NCBI GenBank assembly: GCA_031548515.1
Contig: JAVBRB010000035.1
Coordinates: forward strand, 1 to 41,196
From: UBA940 sp031548515
Lineage (GTDB): Bacteria; Bacteroidota; Bacteroidia; Bacteroidales; Rikenellaceae
Direction of reading: 5' to 3'
DNA length: 41,196 bases
The notes beneath the pieces were generated by a model that worked only from the letters and a program-made list of their open reading frames with translations, had not been told where the DNA came from and did no database searches. The position numbers and the translations under genes are program-made. Of the stretch, positions 31,924 through 40,865 are shown piece by piece; position 1 is the stretch's first letter; every line of letters begins with the position of its first letter.

Positions 31924-32937
31924 TTATAAAAATATATCCTGATTTTCGTCGTCTCCCCACGGATTGAGATCGACTTCCGTATTGTCGTTACTTGGAGTCG
32001 GCAGCGCAACGTTGATTTTGATCTCCAGGTCGAGTCCCGCGTCGCAGACCCCGCGGTCGATTCGGTCTTTGATCTGCGCTGCTATCGCATCCACCTGATC
32101 CGACACGTCGGTCGATATCTTGTATATCCGGTTGTTCGTAAGTACAAACGCCAAGACTAAGTCGTATGCCCGTTGCTCGGTCAGGTCCAGCGGCGGACCG
32201 AACGTCGCGAACGCGGTTTCGACAGTACCAACGGTCGCGGAAGGAGGATTATTGTTCTCAAAGGCAAGGGAATAGACCACAGGATTGTGAGTAGGCATGC
32301 GCGAAGCCACCAACACCCCGCCCGAAAGCCCCCTGATTTCACCGGTTATCTTTCGCGAAGCGAGCATGCGGTCGATATTTTCGATGGTCACGGTTACTTT
32401 TATGCGGTACACCAACCGGCAGGGAGCGTATTCGATAACGTCCGACACATAGCGCCCGGTGTCGCCTGGCTGCGGTTTGCCGTCGACATACTTGACCGTG
32501 AATTTATTCTCTCCGTAGACGGTTTTCAGCAGGGCGGTACCGGCCAGCGTATCCGGCTCGTTCACCACGATGTCGCCGTTGGGCTTGACGAGGTTCGTGG
32601 TGGCGTAGGCCTCGAACGTATCATAGCTGTTCGTCCCGCGGAAACGGACGTAGTCGATCCCGTTGCTCAGCATTCCGTTAATCACCAGTGTTTTATAGCT
32701 GTCGGGCGAGAGCTGCAAAGTATCGACGATGCGGTCCGTCACGAAACTTCGTGGCGCGGCGGCGTTGTCGCCGTAGAACATCACCGTCCAGATGTCGGGC
32801 GTTATGCGCGCGCGGCTCCAGTCGAACCTCAGTTCCACCAGCGGGCTCGAGATCACGTCCAGGTCGCGCTGCTTGGTACAACCCGCGATCGCCGCCAAAA
32901 GGAGCAAGGACCCCAGTATGCCTTTGCGGATATTCAT
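31924..32937 (-). CDS. DUF5119-like fimbrial-operon lipoprotein
   Basis: A 337-aa lipoprotein; lipobox AIAGC gives Cys20. The mature start LVELRFDWSRA and the following W-x-V-x-FY pattern match proteins (DUF5119) commonly encoded beside fimbrillins in Bacteroidales, possibly minor pilus components or anchors. ATG 32937 overlaps the upstream gene's stop (ATGA); the longer frame to 33030 would lie in that gene. Family assignment is from memory of the pattern, not a search. Confidence 0.72.
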   Translation of the reverse strand: MNIRKGILGSLLLLAAIAGCTKQRDLDVISSPLVELRFDWSRARITPDIWTVMFYGDNAAAPRSFVTDRIVDTLQLSPDSYKTLVINGMLSNGIDYVRFRGTNSYDTFEAYATTNLVKPNGDIVVNEPDTLAGTALLKTVYGENKFTVKYVDGKPQPGDTGRYVSDVIEYAPCRLVYRIKVTVTIENIDRMLASRKITGEIRGLSGGVLVASRMPTHNPVVYSLAFENNNPPSATVGTVETAFATFGPPLDLTEQRAYDLVLAFVLTNNRIYKISTDVSDQVDAIAAQIKDRIDRGVCDAGLDLEIKINVALPTPSNDNTEVDLNPWGDDENQDIFL

Positions 32938-34760
32938 CGCCCTCCTCCTTTCTTCGTTTCGATCAACCACACGAATGAGAAGTTGACCTTTGTGAGGGTG
33001 AGTCCGCTCCATCGTCCGGTCTTCCGCCACATCAGATGGTAATTTCCCTCATTGTCATACAAGGGCCGGTCGTAAGTGCGGTATTGCGAGGTTGAAAAAT
33101 ATCCCGCTCCCAAACCCGCCTCGAGCGATAGGTTGCGCCCGATCGGGAATGCGTATGCAGCCGTTACGCCGACCGACCACGACCCGTCGCCCTGGCAGCC
33201 GTCGAGCCATTGCACGTCATAGCGCTGCCAGTAGCGTCCGTAAACGCCGAAGTTCCATCCGCGCAACGGCTTGGCCCATTCCTGGTTGCGCGTCTTGCGT
33301 GCATTGCTCACGGGCAGCCAGTATCGCACCGAAAGCCCGTACTCGAGCGTCTGCAGGGCATACAGGTTGTTGGATGTGTGCCAATAAGCGTATGCGGCGT
33401 CGCCCACTGCCGACCAGCGTCCGCCGAAGGGGACCTCCACGCCCAGGTTGGCCGCGCCGACCAGATCATACAGCAGGTTGGTCTTCAAAGCTAATGGATA
33501 TCCAGCAAAAAACTCCTGCTGAGACGAAGATGCGGATCCGGATGGCTGTGCCGCAGGCAATTGCTGCACGGGCAACTGTTGTACGGGAAGTTGCCGCATG
33601 GACAGTTGCGGCTCGGGTAAGGACACCGGATATGAAACGGCCAGCGGTTTTCCAGCGGCGACAGGCTCTGAATAGACATTAGGTACGAAGTCCATCAGAA
33701 CCATGGCCCCCATGCGCAGATATTTATAATACTTTGGCAGGATATAGCTGTAATAGGTAGTCCCGCCGTCGAGCCGCGTGAGAGCGTCTTGTTTCTGCTC
33801 TTCGTTCATGTTCGAACGCAGGATGCTGAGCACCTTGTCCCTCGACGGCAGGTTCGCGTCGCCGGCCGCCAACCGTTCCAGTCCTTCCCAGTTCTCTCCG
33901 TGCGCCACGGTCTTTATCTTCGAGATTTCGATGTCGGGATAGCGGACCTCGATATAATCCTTGAGGGTAACGGCTCTGCGTTCCGAGAGGCGCATGTTGT
34001 AATCCTGACTGCCTTCGGGCGACGCAAAGGCCGATATGGTGAGAGTATCTAGGCTGCGCGCACCTTCAGAAACGAGTATGGAATCGAGTCTGCGCAGGTT
34101 GTATGCATTCGACATATAGAGCGAATCGAGCGTCGATTTGTCCCATCTGTAATGTATGGACACCGTGGTCGTGTCTTTGCCAGGTTGTATAGGTGCCGTG
34201 GGGAGAAGTTTAGCGGTCTTGCCGGGATCCTGCCTGGATGGGATCAGGGGAAGGCTGCCGTATTTCGACAGCATGACCCGTATGGCATCTGTGTTATCCT
34301 TGTGCACTGAATAATAGATGTCGGCCGGGGCATCGTCCGGGACGGGGCCGGACCGGTAGCCTACCTGTACCGAATTGGCAGCAGGGGCGTCGATGCATAT
34401 ATAAAATGCAAATCGACTCTTCTCGAGCCATCCGTTCATATTGCGCAGATGTGTACGCAGCACCGCAGCCCTCGTCGCCGCCATGTTTATCGCCGCAGGG
34501 TCGTTCTTTTCGTCCGGAGTCACGAACGCCACCAGCCTGATGTGTCCTTTGTCTGCGATGATGGAGTCGCGGTGGCGGACTATGGTCGCCTCCAATTGTT
34601 TCAGGGCGGAATAATTCAGTTTATAATCGGGATAAAGTATGTCGCCGGTCTGGCGGAAAGCTATAACCTGATCGAAAGGAATTCCCGGCGCTGCGCACAC
34701 AGCACGCAACGATAAGAATAATACGGCAAAAATTACCGTTATGAGGATCCTCGTTATCAA
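32934..34760 (-). CDS. OmpA-like (DUF3868-type) and DUF3575 fusion, outer-membrane fimbrial anchor
   Basis: A 608-aa protein with a signal peptide (to about residue 23). The N-terminal half holds an OmpA-like domain: ISAFASPEGSQDYNMRLSERRAVTLKDYI (about 243-272) is the peptidoglycan-binding core. A Pro/Gln-rich linker follows with repeated QLPVQ. The last 190 residues (LALKTNLLYDLVGAANLGVEVPF...) match DUF3575, a beta-barrel. In related loci DUF3575 and DUF3868 are often separate neighbouring genes; here they are one protein. It is first in the fimbrial operon. Confidence 0.8.
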   Translation of the reverse strand: MITRILITVIFAVLFLSLRAVCAAPGIPFDQVIAFRQTGDILYPDYKLNYSALKQLEATIVRHRDSIIADKGHIRLVAFVTPDEKNDPAAINMAATRAAVLRTHLRNMNGWLEKSRFAFYICIDAPAANSVQVGYRSGPVPDDAPADIYYSVHKDNTDAIRVMLSKYGSLPLIPSRQDPGKTAKLLPTAPIQPGKDTTTVSIHYRWDKSTLDSLYMSNAYNLRRLDSILVSEGARSLDTLTISAFASPEGSQDYNMRLSERRAVTLKDYIEVRYPDIEISKIKTVAHGENWEGLERLAAGDANLPSRDKVLSILRSNMNEEQKQDALTRLDGGTTYYSYILPKYYKYLRMGAMVLMDFVPNVYSEPVAAGKPLAVSYPVSLPEPQLSMRQLPVQQLPVQQLPAAQPSGSASSSQQEFFAGYPLALKTNLLYDLVGAANLGVEVPFGGRWSAVGDAAYAYWHTSNNLYALQTLEYGLSVRYWLPVSNARKTRNQEWAKPLRGWNFGVYGRYWQRYDVQWLDGCQGDGSWSVGVTAAYAFPIGRNLSLEAGLGAGYFSTSQYRTYDRPLYDNEGNYHLMWRKTGRWSGLTLTKVNFSFVWLIETKKGGGR

Positions 34761-34849
34761 TGTCCTATATAATAAAGCAATTCCATTCTTCCGGCCATGA
34801 AATAAATATTTTACTATTTACTGCCCGGAAAACAATACTCCGGCGGATT

Positions 34850-34880
34850 CAAAAGTATTATTTTTTTTACGTGTTGCAAA
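34850..34880 (-). promoter_or_regulatory. Promoter of the fimbrial operon
   Basis: On the minus strand: TTTG (34880-34877), 19 nt, then TACTTTTG (34857-34850). This fits the Bacteroidetes -33/-7 consensus and gives a leader of about 80 nt before the OmpA/DUF3575 gene. Confidence 0.75.
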
Positions 34881-35270
34881 AAAATGTGGGATTTTCATCT
34901 TTGTTTATATAATATGCATCATAATGCTTCCGACAGATTTCATTTCTAGTTTAGATAGATCGTATTATTATGTCGAATGACGGGAAGTGAAGAGTTTTGT
35001 AAATATAGCCTCGTTTTCCGTCATTTGGTTTTGGTCGGGCGATTTTTTGTATCAAAAAGCAGGCCAAGATCAAATATTTAAGCTTCGTAATGATATGGCA
35101 ATTTTCAAATACAATCCATCGGCAGGTAATAAGATAAAAAATGCAGTGATTATTACAGATTATGTACACTAAGGTGGGCTGATTATGCCGCCTGCTGAAT
35201 GAAAATGATATTAGCTGAAGAATAGGCAGGTCATCGTGGACTAGCTTTATTTTCTTTCTGTGATGCAGTT
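34881..35270. other. AT-rich intergenic stretch, no gene recognised
   Basis: Part of the 553-nt gap between the fimbrial operon and tRNA-Cys. CATCTTTG near 34892 is one base off a -7 element. Short CCTGC/GCAGG arms occur near 35190 and 35227. The open frames present are Lys/Ile/Tyr-rich, with no motif, and look like chance in AT-rich DNA. Confidence 0.5.
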
Positions 35271-35299
35271 TTTGGATTTTGTTTTTTTTACTATCTTTG
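35271..35299 (+). promoter_or_regulatory. Probable promoter of tRNA-Cys
   Basis: TATCTTTG (35292-35299) is an exact -7 match, with TTTG (35271-35274) 17 nt upstream. The start site near 35306 is only about 8 nt before the mature tRNA. Confidence 0.65.
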
Positions 35300-35313
35300 T
35301 GCGCCGAAAGCAT

Positions 35314-35384
35314 GGTGCGATGGCCGAGTGGCTAGGCAGAGGTCTGCAAAACCTCGTACAGCGGTTCGAATCCGCTTCGCACCT
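35314..35384 (+). tRNA. tRNA-Cys(GCA)
   Basis: A 71-nt tRNA. Acceptor GGTGCGA pairs with TCGCACC, discriminator T (U), as usual for tRNA-Cys. Anticodon stem GAGGT/ACCTC encloses CTGCAAA, anticodon GCA. The T-arm reads GCGGTTCGAATCCGC. CCA is not encoded. Confidence 0.95.
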
Positions 35385-35394
35385 CAGGGTGAAG

Positions 35395-35440
35395 AAAATC
35401 ACGACTGATAATCAATGAGTTGTCGTCGTGATTTTTGTTT
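35395..35440 (+). terminator. Terminator after tRNA-Cys
   Basis: AAAATCACGAC (35395-35405) and GTCGTGATTTT (35425-35435) form an 11-bp stem with a 19-nt loop, followed by TGTTTT. Confidence 0.7.
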
Positions 35441-35586
35441 TCCGTATAAACTTACGTATAAATTTGGAATTTTATTCCCCTTCTATCTAAGTTTTCTTTT
35501 TGCATTATTTTATCCGCAGGATAACTCATTGCAAACTTTCGGTAAGACGCATTTTACTAAATATTTACGCATCTCCAAAAATGAGA

Positions 35587-35616
35587 AATGGTGGGAACGC
35601 TAACGTTCCCACCATT
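35587..35616 (-). terminator. Terminator of the cold-shock operon
   Basis: A perfect 13-bp stem (35587-35599 and 35604-35616) with a 4-nt loop, 20 nt beyond the RRM gene stop; on the minus strand TCTCATTTTT follows. Confidence 0.85.
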
Positions 35617-35636
35617 TTCCTATACGAGCAAGCGAA

Positions 35637-35966
35637 TTAATACCTGTTCTTGTTGTATCCGCCGCCGTTCCCACCGCGATTGTATCCGCCGCCACGGTTG
35701 AAACCACCGCGGTCGCTTCTTTCCTCCCTCGGGCGTGCTACGTTGACTGCGAGGGTCTTTCCTTCGAAATCGGTGCCATTCAAGGCATCGATAGCTTTCT
35801 GGCCTTCGTCGTCGTTGGGCATCTCAACGAATCCGAATCCGCGCGAGCGGCCGGTTTCGCGATCAGTGATGATGTTGGCCGAAGAAACTTCTCCGTACTG
35901 CGCGAATAGATCATTCAGGCCGTCGCTTGTCGAGCGGAAATTGATGTTAGAAACGTAAATGTTCAT
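35637..35966 (-). CDS. RRM-type RNA-binding protein
   Basis: A 109-aa protein with one RNA recognition motif: RNP2 IYVSNI (3-8) and RNP1 RGFGFVEM (42-49). The C-terminal 25 residues are Gly/Arg/Asn/Tyr-rich (GGGYNRGG), like bacterial and cyanobacterial Rbp proteins. Bacteroidetes lack Hfq in many lineages, and such RRM proteins may take part of its RNA role. It is third in an operon with a DEAD-box helicase and a cold-shock protein, 30 nt after the latter. Confidence 0.93.
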   Translation of the reverse strand: MNIYVSNINFRSTSDGLNDLFAQYGEVSSANIITDRETGRSRGFGFVEMPNDDEGQKAIDALNGTDFEGKTLAVNVARPREERSDRGGFNRGGGYNRGGNGGGYNKNRY

Positions 35967-35996
35967 CTTTTTTAGTTGTGTGAATTAAACTTGGTT

Positions 35997-36443
35997 TTAT
36001 TTTGTTAATGAGATTCTGACTGCGTTCATGCCTCGCGTGCTGCGCTCAAGTTCGAAGGCGACGGTGTTGCCTTCGGCTATTCCTGCCGGTGCGGACGATA
36101 TGTGGAAAAAGTATTTTTCTGACGTGGCAAGGTCTTTTATAAAGCCGTAGCCTTTTGACTCGTTGAAATATTCTACGCGTCCCTTCAGGGGGTCGTTCTC
36201 ATTTTCAATATCTTCTTTTTTCGGCGTGGCGATGGCTATGTCTTCGAGGTTCACCTCTTCCCTTGTTTGTTCCCCGGGCGGAGTATCGACAATGTTGCCG
36301 AATTCGTCCACATAGGCAATCATGTCATCCAGGGAACCGGACCCGCCTGCCTGGCGTTCTTCCTTGCGTTTTTGTTTTTCGAGGCGCTTGGCCTGTTTCT
36401 TCTTTTCGTTTTCTCTCTTTCCAAATGATTGCGATCCCGCCAT
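35997..36443 (-). CDS. Cold-shock-domain protein with N-terminal extension
   Basis: A 148-aa protein. The cold-shock domain fills residues about 86-148 (KGRVEYFNESKGYGFI, then KYFFHIS), with the RNP1-like KGYGFI and RNP2-like YFFHIS aromatic residues. The first 85 residues are an extension: a basic Lys/Arg/Glu-rich helix (8-31) and an acidic stretch. It lies 25 nt after the helicase gene. It probably binds single-stranded RNA and melts structures at low temperature. Confidence 0.9.
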   Translation of the reverse strand: MAGSQSFGKRENEKKKQAKRLEKQKRKEERQAGGSGSLDDMIAYVDEFGNIVDTPPGEQTREEVNLEDIAIATPKKEDIENENDPLKGRVEYFNESKGYGFIKDLATSEKYFFHISSAPAGIAEGNTVAFELERSTRGMNAVRISLTK

Positions 36444-36468
36444 TAAACTATATTTTAAGGTTGATTTA

Positions 36469-37698
<1,230 letters not shown>

Positions 37699-37708
37699 AA
37701 TGGGTTCG

Positions 37709-37726
37709 GTCCGCAATTTTGCGGAC
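37709..37726 (-). promoter_or_regulatory. Hairpin just before the helicase start codon
   Basis: GTCCGCAA (37709-37716) and TTGCGGAC (37719-37726), TT loop, is a perfect 8-bp stem 10 nt upstream of ATG 37698. It covers the ribosome-binding region and so could tie translation to temperature or to helicase activity. Confidence 0.5.
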
Positions 37727-37943
37727 ATGTTTGTCAGATAATGTAGGTACTTGTTTTTAACATCGTTAATTTCCGGTAAACGCCGTCTTCAGTCGCTGTT
37801 TGTGGACTTACTCGGGCGATTGCCTGCCGAAACAAAGAAAGCTATACGGGTCGATTTCAACGATGAAAGAGCCGGACGGAACACGGGGTCCGGGAAATGC
37901 AAAGAAGATAAAGATCAGAATGAACCTCTCGTTGTTTACGGTG

Positions 37944-37951
37944 CAAAGGTA
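37944..37951 (-). promoter_or_regulatory. Probable -7 element of the cold-shock operon
   Basis: Minus strand TACCTTTG is an exact -7 match. The -33 is poor. Transcripts would start near 37936, giving a leader of about 240 nt, long as in known cold-shock mRNAs. The leader has no credible ORF. Confidence 0.55.
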
Positions 37952-38089
37952 GTGATAATTTTAACGTTTTCACCATCTTGCCGGATAAATAACACGATTT
38001 GCGCGGTTTTATTGCTGCTGGAATTAAAAAAAAGCGATTTATGCGGTTGTGAAATTGTCTTAGAGTTCGTATAGCCGGGGATTTTTTTG

Positions 38090-38097
38090 TATATTTG
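38090..38097 (+). promoter_or_regulatory. Probable -7 element of the AraC-type regulator
   Basis: TATATTTG matches TAnnTTTG. It contains the TTG (38095) that opens the longest frame, so translation must start later (38119 or 38134). No clear -33 was found. Confidence 0.5.
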
Positions 38098-38118
38098 AAA
38101 ACCCAAAGTTTATCCCCC

Positions 38119-39882
38119 ATGCCGATAGATTATATGTATACTGCGAAGCGCCCGGTTAAGACGGCCCGGCGCATAATCCTTGTGATGTTCGTATTGATTC
38201 CCTCCGTTTCTTTCGGACAGGATGATGCGGCGCTCCGCCGCCGGATAGATTCGCTCCGCAATCTGCTGACAACTGTCCGGGGAGAGGAAAGAACAGATAT
38301 ATATGAAAAACTTACGTTCGATTACCTGTCGCTGAACGATGCGGAAGAGGGGCTGGCTTTCTTCAGGGAATACCTCGCCGAGGCGCACCGCCTGAAAGAT
38401 CCGCTAATGGAGGGGAAAGTGCTTGCAGCCAGGATGAACCTCTTCCACAACAGCGACCTTTTCGACAGCATCCGCCTGCAGCATCCGCAGGTGCTCGAAC
38501 TCCTGGAACGAAACGGGCAGTGGGGCCAGTTTTTCAGCGTCTGTATGCAATGGAGCCGTTCGCTTATGATGAGGGGGAAAGCCGATGAGGCGCTGGCGGA
38601 ATCGGAGCGCATATACCGAAAAGCCAAAGAATTGGACAACCAGTTCGGCTTGGGCGTCGCATTGATAAACATGGGCCACTCATACGGCGCACTTGCAAGG
38701 ATGGATGACGCGCGCGACTCTTTCCGGCAGGCTGTCGAAGTGCTGGAAAAGGCCGGTCAACCGAGGGCGCTTTTCGAGGCATACGAAATGCTCGTAAGTA
38801 TGCATAACCAGAACGGGGAGTATGAAGAGGCTCTCGTGGTATGCCGTAAATATGAACAGGCGCTGAACGAAGCCGCGCGCGCATCGGACAAACCGGAAGA
38901 ATACGATGTCTCCCGCTTCAACCTTTACTGCGCGCAGGCCGACATCTATTCCTTCCTGGACCGCTACGACGACTCCGAAGCGGCCCTGCGTCTTGCTGAA
39001 CGCAATCCGATAGCGCATAACGAGAGATCGAAAAACAAGATACGGTTCGCCCGCGCCCAAAACTACTATATGACCGGCCATTATGCTGAGACCGTGCAGA
39101 TTCTCGATACGCTGTGCAAAAGCCTGGCCGGATACGGCGACTTGAGGGCCGCCAATATTATGCTGGGCGACAAGGCGAGAGTGGCCTACGAGGGTGGGCT
39201 GTACAAAATATCAGCCGAATCGTACCGTGATTTTATAGGACAGAACGACTCGCTGCGCACTGTCGCCAACGAAGCCCGGCTCGAAGAGCTGCGGACGCAG
39301 TATGAGGTCGATAAGATAACCGCGCAGAAGGAGGCTAACCGAAACTACATGCTGTTGGCGCTCGGCGGATGTGCGTTACTTCTGTTGGCGTTGACAGTAT
39401 GGATAGTTTATTCGCGCAGGCTTGCAGTGAAGAACAGAGGCCTGGTACAGCGTATCCGTGAGCAAGACCGCATGGAAGAGGAGTATGGCCGTATGCTTGC
39501 GGCGCTAAAACCTGGTGGAGTGCGTCGCGGAGAGGATGAAAAACAAGATTCACTGTTCACTGCGTTGCGCGAGTTGATGAAGAACGAGAAACTGTATACT
39601 GACGCTGAGCTTACCCGGCGTATGGTGGCCGACAGGCTGGGGACGAACGAAACGTACCTGCACGAAACCATAAAGAAGCACACCGGCCTTACCTTCAACG
39701 AGTACGTCAATTCGCTTCGCCTGTTCCATGCGCGCGAAATGCTTGCGGACTCCAAAGAGCGCTACACTGTCGAGGCGGTCGCGATAGATTCCGGTTTCGG
39801 TACCAGGCAGACTTTCTACCGCCTTTTCCGTGCGAATTACGGCCTTACGCCCGAGGAATTCCGCAAACTTTCCGCCATGTAA
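38119..39882 (+). CDS. TPR / transmembrane / AraC-type transcription regulator
   Basis: A 587-aa sensor-regulator. A hydrophobic N-terminal signal anchor (about 20-33) leads to an extracytoplasmic region of TPR-like helical repeats (about 50-370). A transmembrane helix (MLLALGGCALLLLALTVWIV, about 398-418) and a short coiled coil follow. The AraC HTH pair occupies the last about 110 residues (LTRRMVADRLGTNETYLHE and VEAVAIDSGFGTRQTFYRLFR, ending GLTPEEFRKL). Such one-component regulators are common in Bacteroidetes. It may control the lipoprotein genes downstream. Confidence 0.88.
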   Translation: MPIDYMYTAKRPVKTARRIILVMFVLIPSVSFGQDDAALRRRIDSLRNLLTTVRGEERTDIYEKLTFDYLSLNDAEEGLAFFREYLAEAHRLKDPLMEGKVLAARMNLFHNSDLFDSIRLQHPQVLELLERNGQWGQFFSVCMQWSRSLMMRGKADEALAESERIYRKAKELDNQFGLGVALINMGHSYGALARMDDARDSFRQAVEVLEKAGQPRALFEAYEMLVSMHNQNGEYEEALVVCRKYEQALNEAARASDKPEEYDVSRFNLYCAQADIYSFLDRYDDSEAALRLAERNPIAHNERSKNKIRFARAQNYYMTGHYAETVQILDTLCKSLAGYGDLRAANIMLGDKARVAYEGGLYKISAESYRDFIGQNDSLRTVANEARLEELRTQYEVDKITAQKEANRNYMLLALGGCALLLLALTVWIVYSRRLAVKNRGLVQRIREQDRMEEEYGRMLAALKPGGVRRGEDEKQDSLFTALRELMKNEKLYTDAELTRRMVADRLGTNETYLHETIKKHTGLTFNEYVNSLRLFHAREMLADSKERYTVEAVAIDSGFGTRQTFYRLFRANYGLTPEEFRKLSAM

Positions 39883-39908
39883 TTTCCCGACCGATAAATT
39901 TTGCATGT

Positions 39909-39945
39909 AGAAGCCGATTGATATTCAGTCGGTTTCTGTTTTGTT
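39909..39945 (+). terminator. Terminator after the AraC-type gene
   Basis: An 11-bp stem with two G-U pairs (39909-39919 and 39927-39937), 7-nt loop, followed by GTTTTGTT. Confidence 0.75.
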
Positions 39946-39989
39946 ACACAGTTTATCTGGGATTTTACACCTGTCTGTGCGGCGATAGG

Positions 39990-39997
39990 TAGATTTG
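39990..39997 (+). promoter_or_regulatory. Possible -7 element before the small lipoprotein operon
   Basis: TAGATTTG fits TAnnTTTG. The start site would be near 40004, inside the first ATG (40002) of the next frame, so that frame probably starts at 40020. Confidence 0.45.
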
Positions 39998-40019
39998 CGT
40001 CATGGAAATTTACCGGGCG

Positions 40020-40304
40020 ATGAAAACGGAAGACAATCACGATGCCTGTTGGGTGTGCGTACTTTGGGACGAAGTGCGTGACGAATACGCGGTGAGGCTG
40101 ACCGGCGATCCAGTTTCGCTGCCGGGCCGTGAAGGGGGACGCCTCGTGTACTTCCGCCGTTTCCACGACACGCTCGCAGGAGCCGGATACCGCATCGTAC
40201 TCTCGAATATTTCCCGCCGCTCGCTGGAAGGGGTGGTGGCGGACGGAAATCCGGATATGGAAGACCTTATAAATACTTTAAAAAATAACTTTTTAAAAAC
40301 TTAA
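40020..40304 (+). CDS. Small protein of unknown function
   Basis: A 94-aa soluble protein; no family recognised. ATG 40020 is preferred because of a -7 element ending 22 nt upstream; ATG 40002 would give 100 aa. It is basic, with a conserved-looking WVCVLWDEVRDEYAVRLTGDP stretch and a Lys/Asn-rich end. It has no signal peptide. It lies 4 nt before the lipoprotein gene and probably shares its transcript. Confidence 0.6.
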   Translation: MKTEDNHDACWVCVLWDEVRDEYAVRLTGDPVSLPGREGGRLVYFRRFHDTLAGAGYRIVLSNISRRSLEGVVADGNPDMEDLINTLKNNFLKT

Positions 40305-40308
40305 AACC

Positions 40309-40815
40309 ATGAAAAATCTTTTTTTTGCTCTGCTCGCGTCGTCGATTCTCTTCTCCTGTGAAAAAGGGGACGGCGGCGAAAAAAACGATCGTCTCATTAT
40401 CAAGATTCCCGCGTTGCCCGGAATCTATGCCGACACCGAAGAACTCTGCCTGAGCTTTGCTGAATTCTATGAAGATAAGATCGCCTGCCGCGCAACATAC
40501 AGCGCATCGACAGGATGCACGCTGAAATTACCGGCCGTGCTGGACGAGAGCATGCTGATGGATATGCCTGATGTTCCCGGTTTAAAATTATATATGGGTA
40601 CTGTTCGGTGTCTGCAAGAGGGCAAGCCTACAGGCCAATTGGTCGACTATGGCAATGATGATGGGTTCGTAGCCTATATCTATTCAAATCGTACCTGTGA
40701 ATATAGCGGCATTCAGTTGGTAGAAGGATGGAACAGGATCTTCAGTTCCAAAAGCGATTTCGGTGCATTGCCCATGCCGGCATCCGGCCTGAACTGGATC
40801 GTCAGTTCCCTTTGA
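40309..40815 (+). CDS. Lipoprotein of a small tandem family, copy 1
   Basis: A 168-aa lipoprotein; lipobox LFSC gives Cys17. It has no domain I recognise. Features are IIKIPALPGI, the motif YSASTGCTLKLPA (with Cys) and GLKLYMGTVRC, all shared with the next gene. The C-terminal half is unlike anything I know. It is predicted to sit in the outer or inner membrane facing the periplasm or surface. Confidence 0.8.
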   Translation: MKNLFFALLASSILFSCEKGDGGEKNDRLIIKIPALPGIYADTEELCLSFAEFYEDKIACRATYSASTGCTLKLPAVLDESMLMDMPDVPGLKLYMGTVRCLQEGKPTGQLVDYGNDDGFVAYIYSNRTCEYSGIQLVEGWNRIFSSKSDFGALPMPASGLNWIVSSL

Positions 40816-40865
40816 TTAAACACGGCGTAAGTGAAATTTTCGTAAACGATTAAAAACCACAGGCC

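Noticed and set aside
34951..35313. 120-aa minus-strand frame in the gap before tRNA-Cys
   Set aside because: AT-rich, Lys/Ile/His-rich without any motif; overlaps the tRNA-Cys promoter; looks like chance.
35415..35603. 62-aa frame after tRNA-Cys
   Set aside because: Begins inside the tRNA terminator loop and ends in the terminator of the convergent operon; no motif.
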